Of a stretch of 64,000 nucleotides of DNA, positions 12,253 through 22,871 are shown one piece after another. The position numbers and the translations under genes were made by a program. The notes beneath the pieces are model-generated. The model made no database searches. It was not told the DNA's origin and was given only the letters and a program-made list of their open reading frames with translations. Source of the stretch: Iris pallida (Eukaryota > Streptophyta > Magnoliopsida > Asparagales > Iridaceae). The stretch spans positions 1,108,764-1,172,763 of the forward strand of contig JANAVB010006998.1 of assembly GCA_029216955.1 (NCBI GenBank), given 5' to 3'. Each line of letters begins with the position of its first letter. The stretch's first letter is position 1.

Positions 12253-12780
12253 TCATGATATGAATGTCTTCCCCCACGGCTTGTTGTCTATGTGATCCTG
12301 CAAACGAATAAAAATAATTAAGTAAAACAAAATATATACTAAAAGAATGACAGGTTTACGGGATATAGAGTTGTGACCTTTTCGACTCTCTCTGGGACGC
12401 TTTCAGCGGGAAGTTGATTTGATGTTCGGACTTCCTTAACCTTCAAATAGTTGTACATGACAACCCCCACTAGTGCTGCAAATAAGTACATTTTTTAGAA
12501 TTTAGCAATTTTAACTCATTGGAAACTATTTCCAAATGAATTGTACAATATAACTGTGCATGGAAAAGAGAATTACCAATTTCATAGCCAATAACATTGA
12601 GACCAGTAATAACAGATTCAGGAAATGTAATTGTTGAAAAGGCAATCAGTATCCAGTCTTTCAAAACTCCAGTAACTCGTATAGTCACTGCTGCCGTTCT
12701 ACCAATTACAAGAAATATAGAGAAGTTCAAGGCCAAAGCACAAAGTGTATTTGAGAAAAATATCCAAAATTAAACTGGAT
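12253..12780 (-). pseudogene. Captured last three exons of a TPT-family sugar-phosphate/nucleotide-sugar translocator
   Basis: Three minus-strand exons with canonical GT-AG borders can be read: 12577-12780, 12378-12475 and 12253-12297. The first encodes transmembrane segments with NFSIFLVIGRTAAVTIRV and VLKDWILIAFS. The second continues in phase with LVGVVMYNYLKVKE. The third ends at a TGA at 12253-12255. This matches the C-terminal half of plant triose-phosphate-translocator-type carriers, which are Golgi or plastid membrane antiporters. A one-base loss in a T run near 12765 shifts the frame at the start of the first exon, and the N-terminal half of the gene is absent. It is a transduplicated fragment inside the CACTA element, not a working transporter. 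The exact subfamily is uncertain. Confidence 0.82.
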
Positions 12781-13364
12781 CTGTGAGGCCTCCATCCCCG
12801 ATTTCTCCAATAGATACAAGGGTACGAACAATAAGAGAAAACTGCACAGAAACAAATCAAAACAAAACAAAAAATACAGCAGAAGTGAATAGAAGTACTG
12901 GAAATCCTGTCCTTTTTAGGGATGTTAATAACGTCAATCTTTACAAAGAGTTGCTTCACTTGTGGAAAAATAGGAAAGCTCTCTGAAACTTGAGGATCGG
13001 TTGTTAAACTAAGTGCATCATCTCAAAGAGCACGACACTAAGACATTTATAAGAATTAAAAAAGACATGCTAAACATTTTCTTGTACACTGTATCACTCA
13101 TATTGGTATTATTATTAAGGAAGAAAACTTAATGCAGTTGTAGGGCTTCAATATTTAGCAGGCTTATCCTCTAGATGGGTAAACAAAATTGCTCTTTGAC
13201 TTTTTTAGGGCTTCCCCTACACTTAAGATCTTGGATCACAAAATAGAATTTAAACGTATTAATGCAACAATGCAAAATCCAGAAATAGCTATCTGGGTTG
13301 GTTACCATCATCTCTTTGGAATGTATAGTTCCCCACATGTCTAAAGGCTATCAAGCAAATTTGA

Positions 13365-13532
13365 CATTAGTTCTCATATGCGACTTTTATTTCTCAAATT
13401 GAAAGCAAATGATACTCATCCAGATGTTATCTGCTATCTAGTCTCCTACATTAGTTCTCATATGCGACTTTAATTTCTCAAATTGAAAGCAAATGATACT
13501 CATCCAGATGTTATCTGCTATCTAGTCTCCTT
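13365..13532. repeat. 84-bp tandem duplication
   Basis: Two adjacent copies (13365-13448 and 13449-13532) differ at one or two bases, for example GACTTTTATTTC versus GACTTTAATTTC. This is a recent duplication within the CACTA interior. Confidence 0.9.
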
Positions 13533-13935
13533 TTGTTTATGTTTTAGTGATCCCTGCCAACAGCCATAGATACAGGTTCAGTCACAGGCTTTTCTTTTGC
13601 TTGAGAGATTTGGGCCTAAGCCTACATGTCTGGCCCAAGCCTGGCATGTTACCAAAAAAATTAAAAAGTTGATTCATAATATCCTTATTACCTCTTCCTT
13701 CAAGGATGCATATGTCAGTTTTTTTACGGAAGCCCACAGAATCCAATCAGTTCTGAGCAAGCAAGCAATGTGTAGGACCAGCCAAGAGTTCCTAGTGTCA
13801 AAAGTTATAACTCTTAAGGAACAATGTGTCACATGCACCAAAAGTATCAAGTATACTTTCAAATCCAATTTTATCTTTGAGATATACTTGTGGTAGATGA
13901 CGACACTAAGGCTTATTGCTTCCATCCTGGAGGAT

Positions 13936-14050
13936 ATTGGTTCAAGTATGGAAATAGCCCCTCCATGAAAATGTGGGTAAGGTTGTGTACATCTTGACCA
14001 TCCCCATACTCTGAAATAGAAGAAGTCTCGTGGCATGGGACACCCATTTT
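13936..14050 (+). mobile_element. Degenerate Au-like SINE, 3' part
   Basis: TTGGTTCAAGTATGGAAATA resembles a pol III B box followed by the conserved body of plant Au SINEs. GGGTAAGGTTGTGTACATC and a TCGTGGCATGGGACACCCATTTT-like tail follow. The A-box half is not recognisable. Recognition is from family knowledge of Au, and a profile search would settle it. Confidence 0.55.
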
Positions 14051-14724
14051 AGATATTCTTGGTAGTAACAAGAAAGCTCCTTTGTTTACACACACTACCC
14101 GCACAAGATCATGTCATGTATTCTGACATACCATCCATTTGGAGGTATCAGACTATCAGAGGAAGCTGCTTCAGTACTTTTAGCACCATATGCCTTATAC
14201 TGTAACAGGTTAAGTAAATCTTCAAAGTTGACAACAAGGCAACATACATAATATAGAAGTGGTCATCTAAAATAGGCTTCTTCTTTTTCCTTCTGTCTTC
14301 TTGAAAGGCAAAAGCTTGAAGAGTTATCTTCCAGTTCTAACGTGTATGTAAGTCATAAAATCGTCATATACGATTTCACCCATCACTTCATAGGATTTCC
14401 TTTGACAAGATCTAATTGTAATTATAGAGCGAGGTCAATAGTGAACATGAAACACACTTAATTGCTAAACCACCTTCTGAATTCTGAAGAAGAAGAATCT
14501 TGAATAACAATGTCAACAATAACAATGTCAACTTAAAACATTTCTAGTTCAATCACTCGTTCTTAAAACCAACATTCTTAAGACCAAAGACTCGGGGGTA
14601 AAAAGGGGGAGAGACAAGTAGTGGAAAGATCTCTGTCCAAAACAACAGAGCTAGTGACACCAACTATTTCTATTGCTTCTGATGGCCATTTAAGTTTTCT
14701 TGTATTTGGTCTTGTTTTTGCTTT

Positions 14725-14732
14725 GTGTGTGT

Positions 14733-14767
<35 letters not shown>

Positions 14768-14777
14768 TGAGAGAGAC
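14725..14777. repeat. (GT)n(GA)n compound microsatellite
   Basis: A TGTGTG run passes directly into a GAGAGA run inside the CACTA element. Confidence 0.9.
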
Positions 14778-14901
14778 CGTTTATGCACACAATATCCGAA
14801 ATGTCACAATGATTATTTAGTGGAAAGATGAGTTGATATAGGTAGAATGCTTTTTAACTCAAGGAAAATAATCATCATATACATGTATAAGAGAACACTA
14901 C

Positions 14902-15278
14902 CTAACAGCATCTTCCTTGAGAACTTTCAGAGGTTGCCTGTCTAGTAGTAAAAAGAGCTCTCCGCTAGGGAAGTAGTCAGTTACGAGACATATATGTGTT
15001 TTTGTCTGCAAAATTATATTCACTACAGTTACTTCAGCTTATAAGTATCACAAAATAAGGTGGAGGAAGATATACCATGAAGGTATGATGCAACAGTAAG
15101 GTAGAAATATCTGTATCTATTATTTTCAATATATTCATGAAGGCATCCATCTTACAGCAGTTTGCTAAAATATCATGGGAGTAACCGAGTAACTAACCTG
15201 AAAGGATGCATACAAAGTAGAAAGAAATGGATGATCTAAAGTATCAAGAACCTCCCTTTCTGCACAAGCTCTATGCAC
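14902..15278 (-). pseudogene. PHOT-like fragment: Captured phototropin kinase-domain exons
   Basis: Two minus-strand exons with GT-AG borders are intact. Positions 15198-15278 (81 bp) encode VHRACAEREVLDTLDHPFLS and on to YASFQ. Positions 14902-15005 (104 bp) encode TKTHICLVTDYFPSGELFLL through LDRQPLKVLKEDAVR. Joined, they give the N-lobe end and hinge of the AGC-VIII serine/threonine kinase domain of phototropins, the plant blue-light receptors. The phases fit the intron positions and there are no stops. The LOV domains, the glycine loop, the catalytic loop and the DFG/DFD region are not in the element. The piece lies with the transporter exons in the same orientation inside the CACTA element. 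Confidence 0.85.
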
Positions 15279-15299
15279 CTGAAACAGCACATAGACATT

Positions 15300-17640
15300 T
15301 GTAATAGATGCAGATGAATAGATTTTCCATTAGGAATCGCCAATTCCAACAGTTTCCAAAGCATCACAAGAAAAAACAATTTCAAATGCAAAACTAAACC
15401 AACCATATCAAGCAAAGGTTGGAAAATTGAGACAAGTATAAAATTTGCTAAATCTAGACAATCCTAGAAGGGATTTATTATACTGCAAACTACGCTCCAT
15501 ATCCCTAACCAAACTAAATCCGGCTGCCCATTCCCCCTCCCCATCTGCTCCCACCATCCCACTTTTCCTTTCAGGAACATCATCTCTCTACACAAATGGA
15601 AGGGGAAATGATTGTTTTGTGATCTTTTTTGTTTAGGCGTTAACCTTTTAGCTAATTTAAAATGGTTTTTTATTTTTTCTTTACATTCATGAATTAGAAA
15701 TGGGTCATTGTCAAAATTCAAAATTGTACTTGTAAATATCTGGAATTTTACTCTTTATCCTTCAATTTGAATGGTCAAAAATATATTAACTTTTGGATTA
15801 AGATTTAACCCACTTTGATCGGTTAACATGGGGAAAAAGGGTCTTTTCTACAATTCCGTTAACAACGTCAAGGCACTGAGATATAAGTCAACATCAAGGG
15901 GGCAGTTTGAACAAAAAGAGAGGTCAGGATGAAAAATTCAACGACCCCTGCTGATTGGGACAAAAAAACTTACTCTCTGAATGATAGAGATAATACTGTA
16001 CAAGAAAGAAAAGCACGAGTACATAAGAAATGCTTGTTCAGAAAATGAAGGAAAGTTCTGACACAAATCGGCTATGATAGCTTGACTCTGGAGAATATGA
16101 AAGCTCCATAACAGAATTTTCAAAGTTTTTATAACTTGTTGCCAGCCTGACGCCAAATGTTGGTGCTAAATTCCTAGCCAATGTACCTCTATCACGCGAG
16201 AGCCGCATCATAATACCTAGTTGGCAGATAGGTAGACCTACCATTTAGCTATCCAGGTTAAGCTTATGCAATGCAACCAAGGAGCCCCCTCCAAATTCCC
16301 CTAGACTATAAAGGGTCTAGATAAAAAGATAACTAATACAACTAGATATAGGGAATTGTACTAATCTCTAGATTAAGCAAAGGGTGAAAGGAATAACATT
16401 TCAAGGAAACAAATATACCAATAATCAATTCACAACTGAATCTAGTACAAAAGCAATCATCAGCACATACACCCCCCAAAAGTATTATCAATGTGACATG
16501 CACATAGATAACTCCAATGATCGTGTATCAATGTAAGTCCAGGGTCAAATTGGGTGCTCTATGGATATCCGACCATTTAACACAAGGTCCAGGTCAGTTT
16601 CTAGCAAACCATTGAAACCCTAGAAATTGCTCCAAACCCAAATTCACTTATCTATAAGTTATAATCGGGTCGTGTAGGTCAATGAATTTATGTAAAATAG
16701 GGTGTGAACCAGTTTACTCCTAGGTCTTAATTTTGGAATTGGACATATTAATTTTTGGGTCAAGATATCTCAACACAGTTTCTGAGTCATCCTCGGTAGG
16801 GATCGAGTCATGGACAAAGTAACGGGTCTAATTACCATATTGTAGCAGTTGAACCAATAAAACACATGTAATTGTTGTAGCAAATCACTAAGAAAACTAA
16901 TACCAATAGATTTTCTTATGAATATTTATGTTGTTTGTCACTCAGAAACAAAATAAGGGACATGGTTCTGCTAAATAATTATTATAAATAAATTTGATTC
17001 CCAAAGATAGTGCATTTGAGATGTCATATTCCATTCTGAATATCAAAAGATTTAACTAACCTCTAAAGAGGTAAAAAAAATCATAACAGTATATGAGCTA
17101 AACTATTGAAGGATAAACCAAAAACTTGTACAAAAATCCTAAATTATTCATGATAGGGATTAAAACAAAGTATTAGAGCAAATCAATGACAATGATATAG
17201 TCATTAACAAAGGATATCAGCACTTTAATCATACACAAAAGATGGTACATTTATTAAAATGTATACAGGAATCACCCTAAAGTTTGTTCACTCTAATGTG
17301 TTTTCTTCTGCCATCAAAATTTCCCAAATTCCTTTAGCATTAAATTAGATGAAGTTGAAAGTTTTCATAAGGTACTACATGTTTCCCCTCTTATCAACAC
17401 CTAACAAATGACCAATTAAGTTCAATATCAATTATCAAAAGATCGATAATATGCCAATATATAAAAAATAGGGCATTTCAGTATCGGTTATCAAAAGATA
17501 GATAGCGTGCTAATATATCAAACTTAGCACGAGAGCCGTCCCAATCTTCGTCTGTGGTCGGCGATCGGCCAACCCTTCCTCCCTACCCCGCACCCCCCAC
17601 CTCCCCCCCACCACCCCCCTCCACACACACACAAACAAAC
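15300..17640. other. CACTA interior without recognisable gene
   Basis: This is AT-rich DNA with no long frame, splice-bordered exon or known repeat that can be recognised. It may include introns or diverged pieces of other captured genes. Confidence 0.4.
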
Positions 17641-17713
17641 CCTAAATCGTTCAATCGAAAATAAAAATAAATAGAAGAGGTCTATTAAAGCTAAAGAAGA
17701 GGATAATTCTTAC

Positions 17714-17939
17714 ATCTAGAGCCTCGTCCCCAGGCTCTGGAGGTAGGCGCAAAAGGAGTACGAAGATCGACAGTAAATTTTGTTCCTCGACATGAAGGAC
17801 TCGTCCTCCCAATGAGGTCGAGCTCTTCCTCATCCGCCTTCCGACAAGGTCCGACCACAACGTTGGAGTCGGCAAAGGCTTTCAGGTCGCAGTAGATAGG
17901 AGAGAGAGGAGGGGGCGATGGAATTTGGGAGGGGTTCAA
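17714..17939 (-). CDS. Possible 5' exon near the CACTA right end (hypothetical)
   Basis: A minus-strand ATG frame starts 420 bp inside the right terminus (MNPSQIPSPPPLSPIYCDLK) and reaches a good donor site, TGTAAGAAT, at 17713. It is more GC-rich than its surroundings and is preceded (minus strand) by the terminal repeats. It could be the first exon of a transcript running leftwards, or a captured 5' exon of an unknown gene. Direct splicing to the phototropin exon at 15278 would be out of frame. Its function is unknown. Confidence 0.25.
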
Positions 17940-18330
17940 AATGGATTTTTGGAGTTTTGGAGGGATTACAAAATTTAGAGAGGGAGTTTGGAATTAGTAT
18001 TCTTATAGTATATATACCATATTAAATTAATTATGGTGTCATTTGCGACACACAAGCACATGTCGTTAAATGCTTTGTGTCATTCTGCGACACAGATACA
18101 TGTTGCCAAATAAATGGTGTGGTTCTGCAACACACAAGCATATGTCGCCAAATGTATGGTATCATTCTGCGACATGTTAATGTCGCCATTTGTAGGGAAT
18201 TTTTGACGGAATTGCTATTTGGTTTCCCTCTAATAAAATTTGAGTGGATTCCGCGACATACTAAAACTTATGTCGCCAAAACACGTAAAAAATAGCTTTT
18301 GGAGACATAAAAGATCCTATGCGCTAAAAC

Positions 18331-18360
18331 ATGTTGCTAAAAATGCAATTTCTTGTAGTG
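18331..18360 (-). repeat. CACTA right terminal inverted repeat
   Basis: The reverse complement begins CACTACAAGAAATTGCATTT. Inward, from about 18030, lie many copies of TGTCGC/GCGACA words spaced 20-40 bp apart. Confidence 0.93.
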
Positions 18361-18856
18361 AGAGTCCCCTTTGGAGGACGTAGGACATGAGGCCGATGAG
18401 CCGAACGCTTAGCTAGATTTTCCTGTTTCCAGTTTTGTTGTTTTGAAATTTTGTTATTTGAATTTCAGCATTTTATTTCAGTCTTTCTAATTCCAGTGTA
18501 CTTTTCTAATGTTAAATAAAGTTTTAAATTCTCGAATTTTAAGTTGTGACAAATATAAATAGATGTTGTTGTGGTTACCTGCTATTGGAACAGCTTACTG
18601 CCGCCGTCTCAACAACGGTGCAGGCTGGGCATGATCCGGTTCGACCAAATTGTTTTGGATCGGGTCGTGACATATTTTTAGTGGTGGCCCATGCAGGTCC
18701 ATAACAGCAACTTAGGAAAACATACCTAGAAACAAATAGAACACTAGAACATTGATTTGTCACAACATAGGTCCGAATTATATACATAAATATTTTTGTT
18801 TGATTATAGACTGGTAGGATACCTTGCTTATGTTTGCATCCTAAACCTTCTAGAGA

Positions 18857-19596
18857 ATGGCCATTGACAAGACCAATCCTGCTGGCGATGAGGTGTCATC
18901 TCCGGATCATACCCCATCTCCTCAACCAAGTCCAGGGTTTATTCCCTCGCAGCTGATTGACCGTCCCCATAATGCATCCAGTGAAGTTTTTACTATACTG
19001 GCGATTCCTACCTCTTCTCAAACTGAGTTGTATTTCCTTGGTGAAGTACCCATTCCTGTTGCTCCACCAGTACCAACAAACACCTCCCAAATGGTTGCCC
19101 TATTTCAAGAAATCCTGGAGTTCCAGAAGGCTCAAGATGAAGACCCGCAGGAACAGATGAATATCACGAGAAAAGTCATGAAGAACGTCAATGATGTAGC
19201 CTTAGCTATCTTAAACCAAGTTGGAGCGAAACCTCGTCCTAGGAGGGATACCCCTGAATCTAGAAGATATTTGAGCCCTATCCGGCAGTCATATCGTAAG
19301 AAGATATTGGTTTGTGACTACTGTAAAAGCTTGGTCACCAAGCCAATATTTGTCGTAAGAGATTGGGGAAATGTTTGGCATGTGGATCTGCTGAACATCG
19401 GGTAAAGGACTACCCTTTATCTTTCCATCAAACCAGAGCACATATCCCAGCAACACCTGTTAGGCCACAACCTAGGGACTCTCTTCCTATCCAGCAGACC
19501 TTGCCTCCTACAATAAGGCATGATGCAGACTCGAGGTTCATAGAAGATGAAGTAGTTGGAGACTGCTCATGCAAGAGCCAGAACCATGAAGAATAG
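18857..19596 (+). pseudogene. Gypsy-1 gag with tandem zinc knuckles, frameshifted
   Basis: A frame of 182 codons starts at 18857 and reaches a first zinc-knuckle start, CDYCKSL. A frameshift near 19335 then moves the rest (CLACGSAEHRVKDY) into another frame, 19363-19596. Two Cys-x2-Cys-x4-His-x4-Cys knuckles would be expected; the last cysteine of the second is now tyrosine. The N-terminal part is proline-rich and not otherwise recognisable. The product would be the capsid/nucleocapsid of a gypsy element. Confidence 0.7.
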
Positions 19597-19740
19597 TACC
19601 TAGGACTGCTGAATAGCATTATCTATTGTTATAAGAAGTTGTAACATGATGTCCTTAGATCAATTATGAGAGTTTTTACTGTAATTTTCCACATGAATAA
19701 AATTCTTAGTTACACCTTTATGGTATATGTCTTTTCTGAT

Positions 19741-21050
19741 AGTCTTCTCGGATTACCCCCAGATCGAGACATAGAGTTCACCATTGACCTAGTTCCCGTC
19801 TCTCCCCCTTTTCTAAGGGATGCTACAGAGTCAACCCGAAGGAGGCCAAGGAGATGAAGGACCAGATCAATGAACTGAAGGCTCTGGAATTTATTCGAGA
19901 CGGAGCTTCACCCTGGGGAGCACCTACCTTGTTTGTGCCCAAGAAGGATGGAACAGTACGGATGTGCATCGACTACCGGGCGCTGAACAATATCACCATC
20001 AAGAACAAGTACCCTCTGCCCGGATCGATGACCTATTTGATCAATTGAGCGGAGCCAAGGTGTTTTCGAAGATTGATCTTAGATCTGGCTACCATCAGAT
20101 CAAGGTCAGGAAGGAAGATATTCCCAAGACGGCATTCAACACCAAGTATGGGCAGTTTGAATTCTTGGTCATGCCGTTTGGACTGACGAATGCTCCTGCG
20201 GGGTTCATGAACCTTATGAACAAGGTTTTCCCTGAATACCTAGATCAAATGTCGTTGTCTTCATCGATGACATTCTGATCTATTCAAAGACGGAAGAGGA
20301 GCACGAAGAGCACCTCAGGAAAGTTCTGGAAACTTTAAGGAAAGAGAAGCTGTATGGTAAGCTTTCCAAATGTGAATTCTTTCTAAACAAGGTGAATTTT
20401 CCTTGGCCATGTTGTCACAGGAGAAGGAATTTTGGTGGATCCAAAGAAGATAGCCGCTGTTGATAAGTGGTCTACCCCAAGCTCAGTTGCTGAAATCAGG
20501 AGTTTCTTGGGCTTGGCTGGCTACTACCGGAAGTTCGTGAAGGATTTTGCCTGAATTGCTGAGCCGATGACGAAGCTCACTCGGAAGAATAAAGAGTTCA
20601 CCTGGACGGAAGATTGCCAGGCATCATTTGAGGAGCTGAAGAAGAGACTTACCACTGCACCAATTCTTGCGCTACCCGCAGGAACTGGTGGTTTCTCAAT
20701 CTACTGTGATGCCTCAGGTAAAGGACTGGGTTGCGTTCTTCAACAACATAGAAAAGTGATTGCTTATGCATCTAGGCAATTACGGACTCATAAGAAGAAC
20801 TATCCCACACATGATCTGGAGCTTGCGGCAGTCATCTTTGCTTTGAAGCTATGGAAGCATTATCTATAGGGAGAGATAGTAGAAATATATACAGACCACA
20901 AAAGTCTGAAGTATGTTTTCACTCAGAAGGAGCTGAACATGAGGCAAAGAAGATGGCTGGAGCTGATAAAGGATTTTAACATCGATCTACAGTACCACCC
21001 GGGTAAGGCTAATGTGGTCGCAGATGTACTTAGTCGATACCCTATGGCGA
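19741..21050 (+). pseudogene. Gypsy-1 reverse transcriptase/RNase H, broken
   Basis: Translation across several frames gives a Ty3/gypsy RT. It starts with the linker [14 protein letters not shown] (19756), then [20 protein letters not shown] (from about 19911), [15 protein letters not shown] (20064) and MPFGLTNAP. The catalytic box [10 protein letters not shown] lies near 20263-20290. Frameshifts are visible near 20030 and 20250, with a further break near 20395. The RNase H part (20567-20869) begins in the connection domain and includes the catalytic-type segment [11 protein letters not shown]. It continues past a stop at 20867 through YTDHKSLKY to about 21035. The enzyme would copy the element RNA; this one cannot be made. 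Confidence 0.88.
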
Positions 21051-21129
21051 TGTTTTTTTTACCAAGGAGGCGCACCTGCTAGAGGATATCGAAAAGCTTG
21101 GACTGGAGATTATACTGCCTAGAAGGAAG

Positions 21130-22070
21130 GAGCTGGATGCTGATTCATTGTTGATGAAGTTGCAAGTGAGCTCGAGTCTGATGGACAAAATCAAGGAGAC
21201 GCAGTTTCAAGACGAGACACTTTGCAAACTTAGAGATCAAGTGTTGGCAGGAACACTTGAGGGTTTCTCAATCGCCAGCGATGGAGTACTGAAGAATGGT
21301 ATGAGGCTCTGCGTAGCATCTGGCGAACTGAGGAACGAGCTGATGAAGGAAGCATACCAGTCGTAATATTCCATACATCCTGGAGCTAACAAGATGTATC
21401 GGTATATGCGTACCATTGTTTGGTGGATTGGAATAAAGAAGGACGTATCCAGGTATGTGGCTAGAGAATTTTAATTTGTCAACAAGTAAAAGCTAGCAGA
21501 CAGAGACCAGCAGGACTATTGCAGCCGCTTGACATCCCGGAGTAGAAATGGGAGCACATAACGATGGATTTTGTATCGGGACTGCCTCAATCCCAAGGAG
21601 GAAAGGATGCCATTTGGGATATCGTAGACCGACTGACGAAGGCAGTTCACTTTATCCCCTTTAAAGTTGGTTTATCCACCGAGAAGTTGGCGGCACTATA
21701 CATGCGGCACATCTATCGGATTCATGGAGTTTCGGTAAGTATTATGTCTGACAGAGATACTAGATTTACCTCTCACTTTTGGAAGAGTTTGTATGACAGT
21801 TTGGGAACACAACTGAAGTTCAGCACCGCCTACCATCCCCAGACTGACGGACAATCAGAGAGAATAATTCAGACGCTAGAAGACATGCTGAGATCCCGCG
21901 TCTTGGAATTCGGAGGGTCTTGGAAAGACCATTTGCACTTGGTAGAGTTCTCTTACAACAACAGCTACCAAGCTAGCATCGGTATGACACCGTTCGAGGC
22001 ACTCTATGGACGTCGTTGCCGCACTCCACTTGCATGGGACGATGTAGAAGAAAGAGTACTGTAGGGTCCA
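21130..22070 (+). pseudogene. Gypsy-1 integrase, mostly intact core
   Basis: The N-terminal zinc-binding region (about 21370-21540) is damaged, with stops and lost cysteines. A 166-codon frame at 21564-22064 keeps the whole catalytic core: the first Asp in ITMDFVSGLP, the second in SDRDTRFTSHFWKSL and the Glu in PQTDGQSE. The frame ends at a TAG (22062) where the sister copy at 8159 has CTG. It belongs to the chromovirus-like gypsy integrases. Confidence 0.88.
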
Positions 22071-22871
22071 GAGATGGTGACTGACGCAGTAGAGAAGGTG
22101 AATGTAAGCTCAGGATTGCCCAAGAAAATAGAAGCATTGGGTTGGTAGTAGTCGTCGACCAGTGGAGTTTGAAGAAGGAGATAGCATTTTTTTTGAAGTT
22201 TACTCCTACTAGAGGAACGATCAGTTTTGACGGAGCTGGAAAATTGAGGCCAGGTACATCAGGCCATTTGAAGTTTTAAGACGAGTTGGAAAAGTAGCGT
22301 ACCGGTTAGCTCTACCAGCTAATCTTGAGAGTGTGCACAACGTCTTCTACATATCACAGCTCAGACGCTACATTCCAGATCCGAGTCACATTTTGGATAA
22401 TTCAGAGCTGAAGATTGGACTCAACCTTTCAGTGCCAGAGAAACCTGTAGCAAGCGTAGTCAGAGGTGAGAAGAAGATCAGAAAATTTGAGCCATCATAT
22501 AACTCCTATTTCATATCTTTTCGTTCTAAACTTGACTGATGCTGCTAAGTTAGCCTAGTTTTACAAGCTATTTCTTTATCAAGCTTGATCATGACAGTAT
22601 TTTATTGGGTGCAACCACTAATATATTGTCTAATCAGGACCGGTGCATGATGGTCTGATCAACCTCGTGTACTTTGGTTCCCTTTTTGTATTTTTCTGCA
22701 TGCATGATATCATAAATGAAACTTGTCCCTAAACCGTCTCATCCACGACTGCCTTGGAAATTCTTATTGTTGGACCTGAGTTACGGGCGTAGTACCCGTA
22801 CCTGTTTGATTTGAGTTTACCCCTAACCCTGCCTTTAATTTCGAGGACAAAATTTTCTAAGGAGGAAAGTT
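22071..22871 (+). pseudogene. Gypsy-1 integrase C-terminus and 3' UTR
   Basis: Frame-broken sequence encodes the post-core domain (22333-22539, HNVFYISQLRRYIPDPSH to EKPVASVV), followed by about 330 bp of non-coding DNA conserved with 8640-8969. The reverse complement of part of this UTR recurs at 46370-46500, inside the LARD-like element. It ends in a purine tract, AAGGAGGAAAGT, next to the LTR. Confidence 0.75.

Larger units (their letters stand above)
11578..18360. mobile_element. Non-autonomous CACTA (En/Spm) transposon carrying host exons
   Basis: The element begins CACTACAAGAAA and ends TTTCTTGTAGTG, with terminal inverted repeats of about 30 bp and three mismatches. The 3-bp target duplication AGA (11575-11577 and 18361-18363) is exact. 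The uninterrupted sister LTR at about 25490 shows a single GCCAGAGTCCC. Sub-terminal repeats of the TGTCGCCAAA/GCGACAT type crowd both ends, as is usual for transposase binding in CACTA elements. No TNP2-like transposase frame is present. Captured exon-intron pieces of two plant genes lie inside, all on the minus strand, so this is a Pack-CACTA-like element mobilised in trans. Confidence 0.95.
8970..18672 (+). repeat. Gypsy-1 left LTR, split by the CACTA element
   Basis: The LTR runs 8970-11577 and 18364-18672, starting TGTGAAACCC and ending GGGTCGTGACA, about 2.92 kb without the CACTA insertion. It aligns along its whole length with 22872-25801, with a few percent differences. It has an AT-rich start, a pyrimidine-rich segment (9340-9470), a GC-rich segment (9480-9850) and an AT-rich 3' half. 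The antisense frame at 9471-10103 recurs in the other LTR only because the LTRs are copies. Confidence 0.92.
18673..22871 (+). mobile_element. Gypsy-1 internal region (degenerate)
   Basis: The region lies between the two gypsy-1 LTRs and contains gag, reverse transcriptase/RNase H and integrase remnants in the Ty3/gypsy order (integrase last). The protease segment is deleted between 19596 and 19741. Just after the left LTR, at about 18682-18700, lies GTGGTGGCCCATGCAGG. A closely similar segment follows the LTR of the unrelated-looking element at 52054, at the primer-binding-site position. The 3' end carries the TTTCGAGGACAAAATTTTCT signature and a purine tract before 22872. Confidence 0.88.

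Noticed and set aside
13674..14036. 120-codon minus-strand frame in the CACTA interior
   Set aside because: Runs antisense across the degenerate Au-like SINE; no protein family recognised.
14578..14790. Ser/His-rich frame
   Set aside because: Produced by the GT/GA microsatellite.
12253..15278. A phototropin-transporter fusion gene
   Set aside because: Joining the last phototropin exon to the first transporter exon by their splice sites gives the wrong phase, and a one-base loss already breaks the transporter exon.
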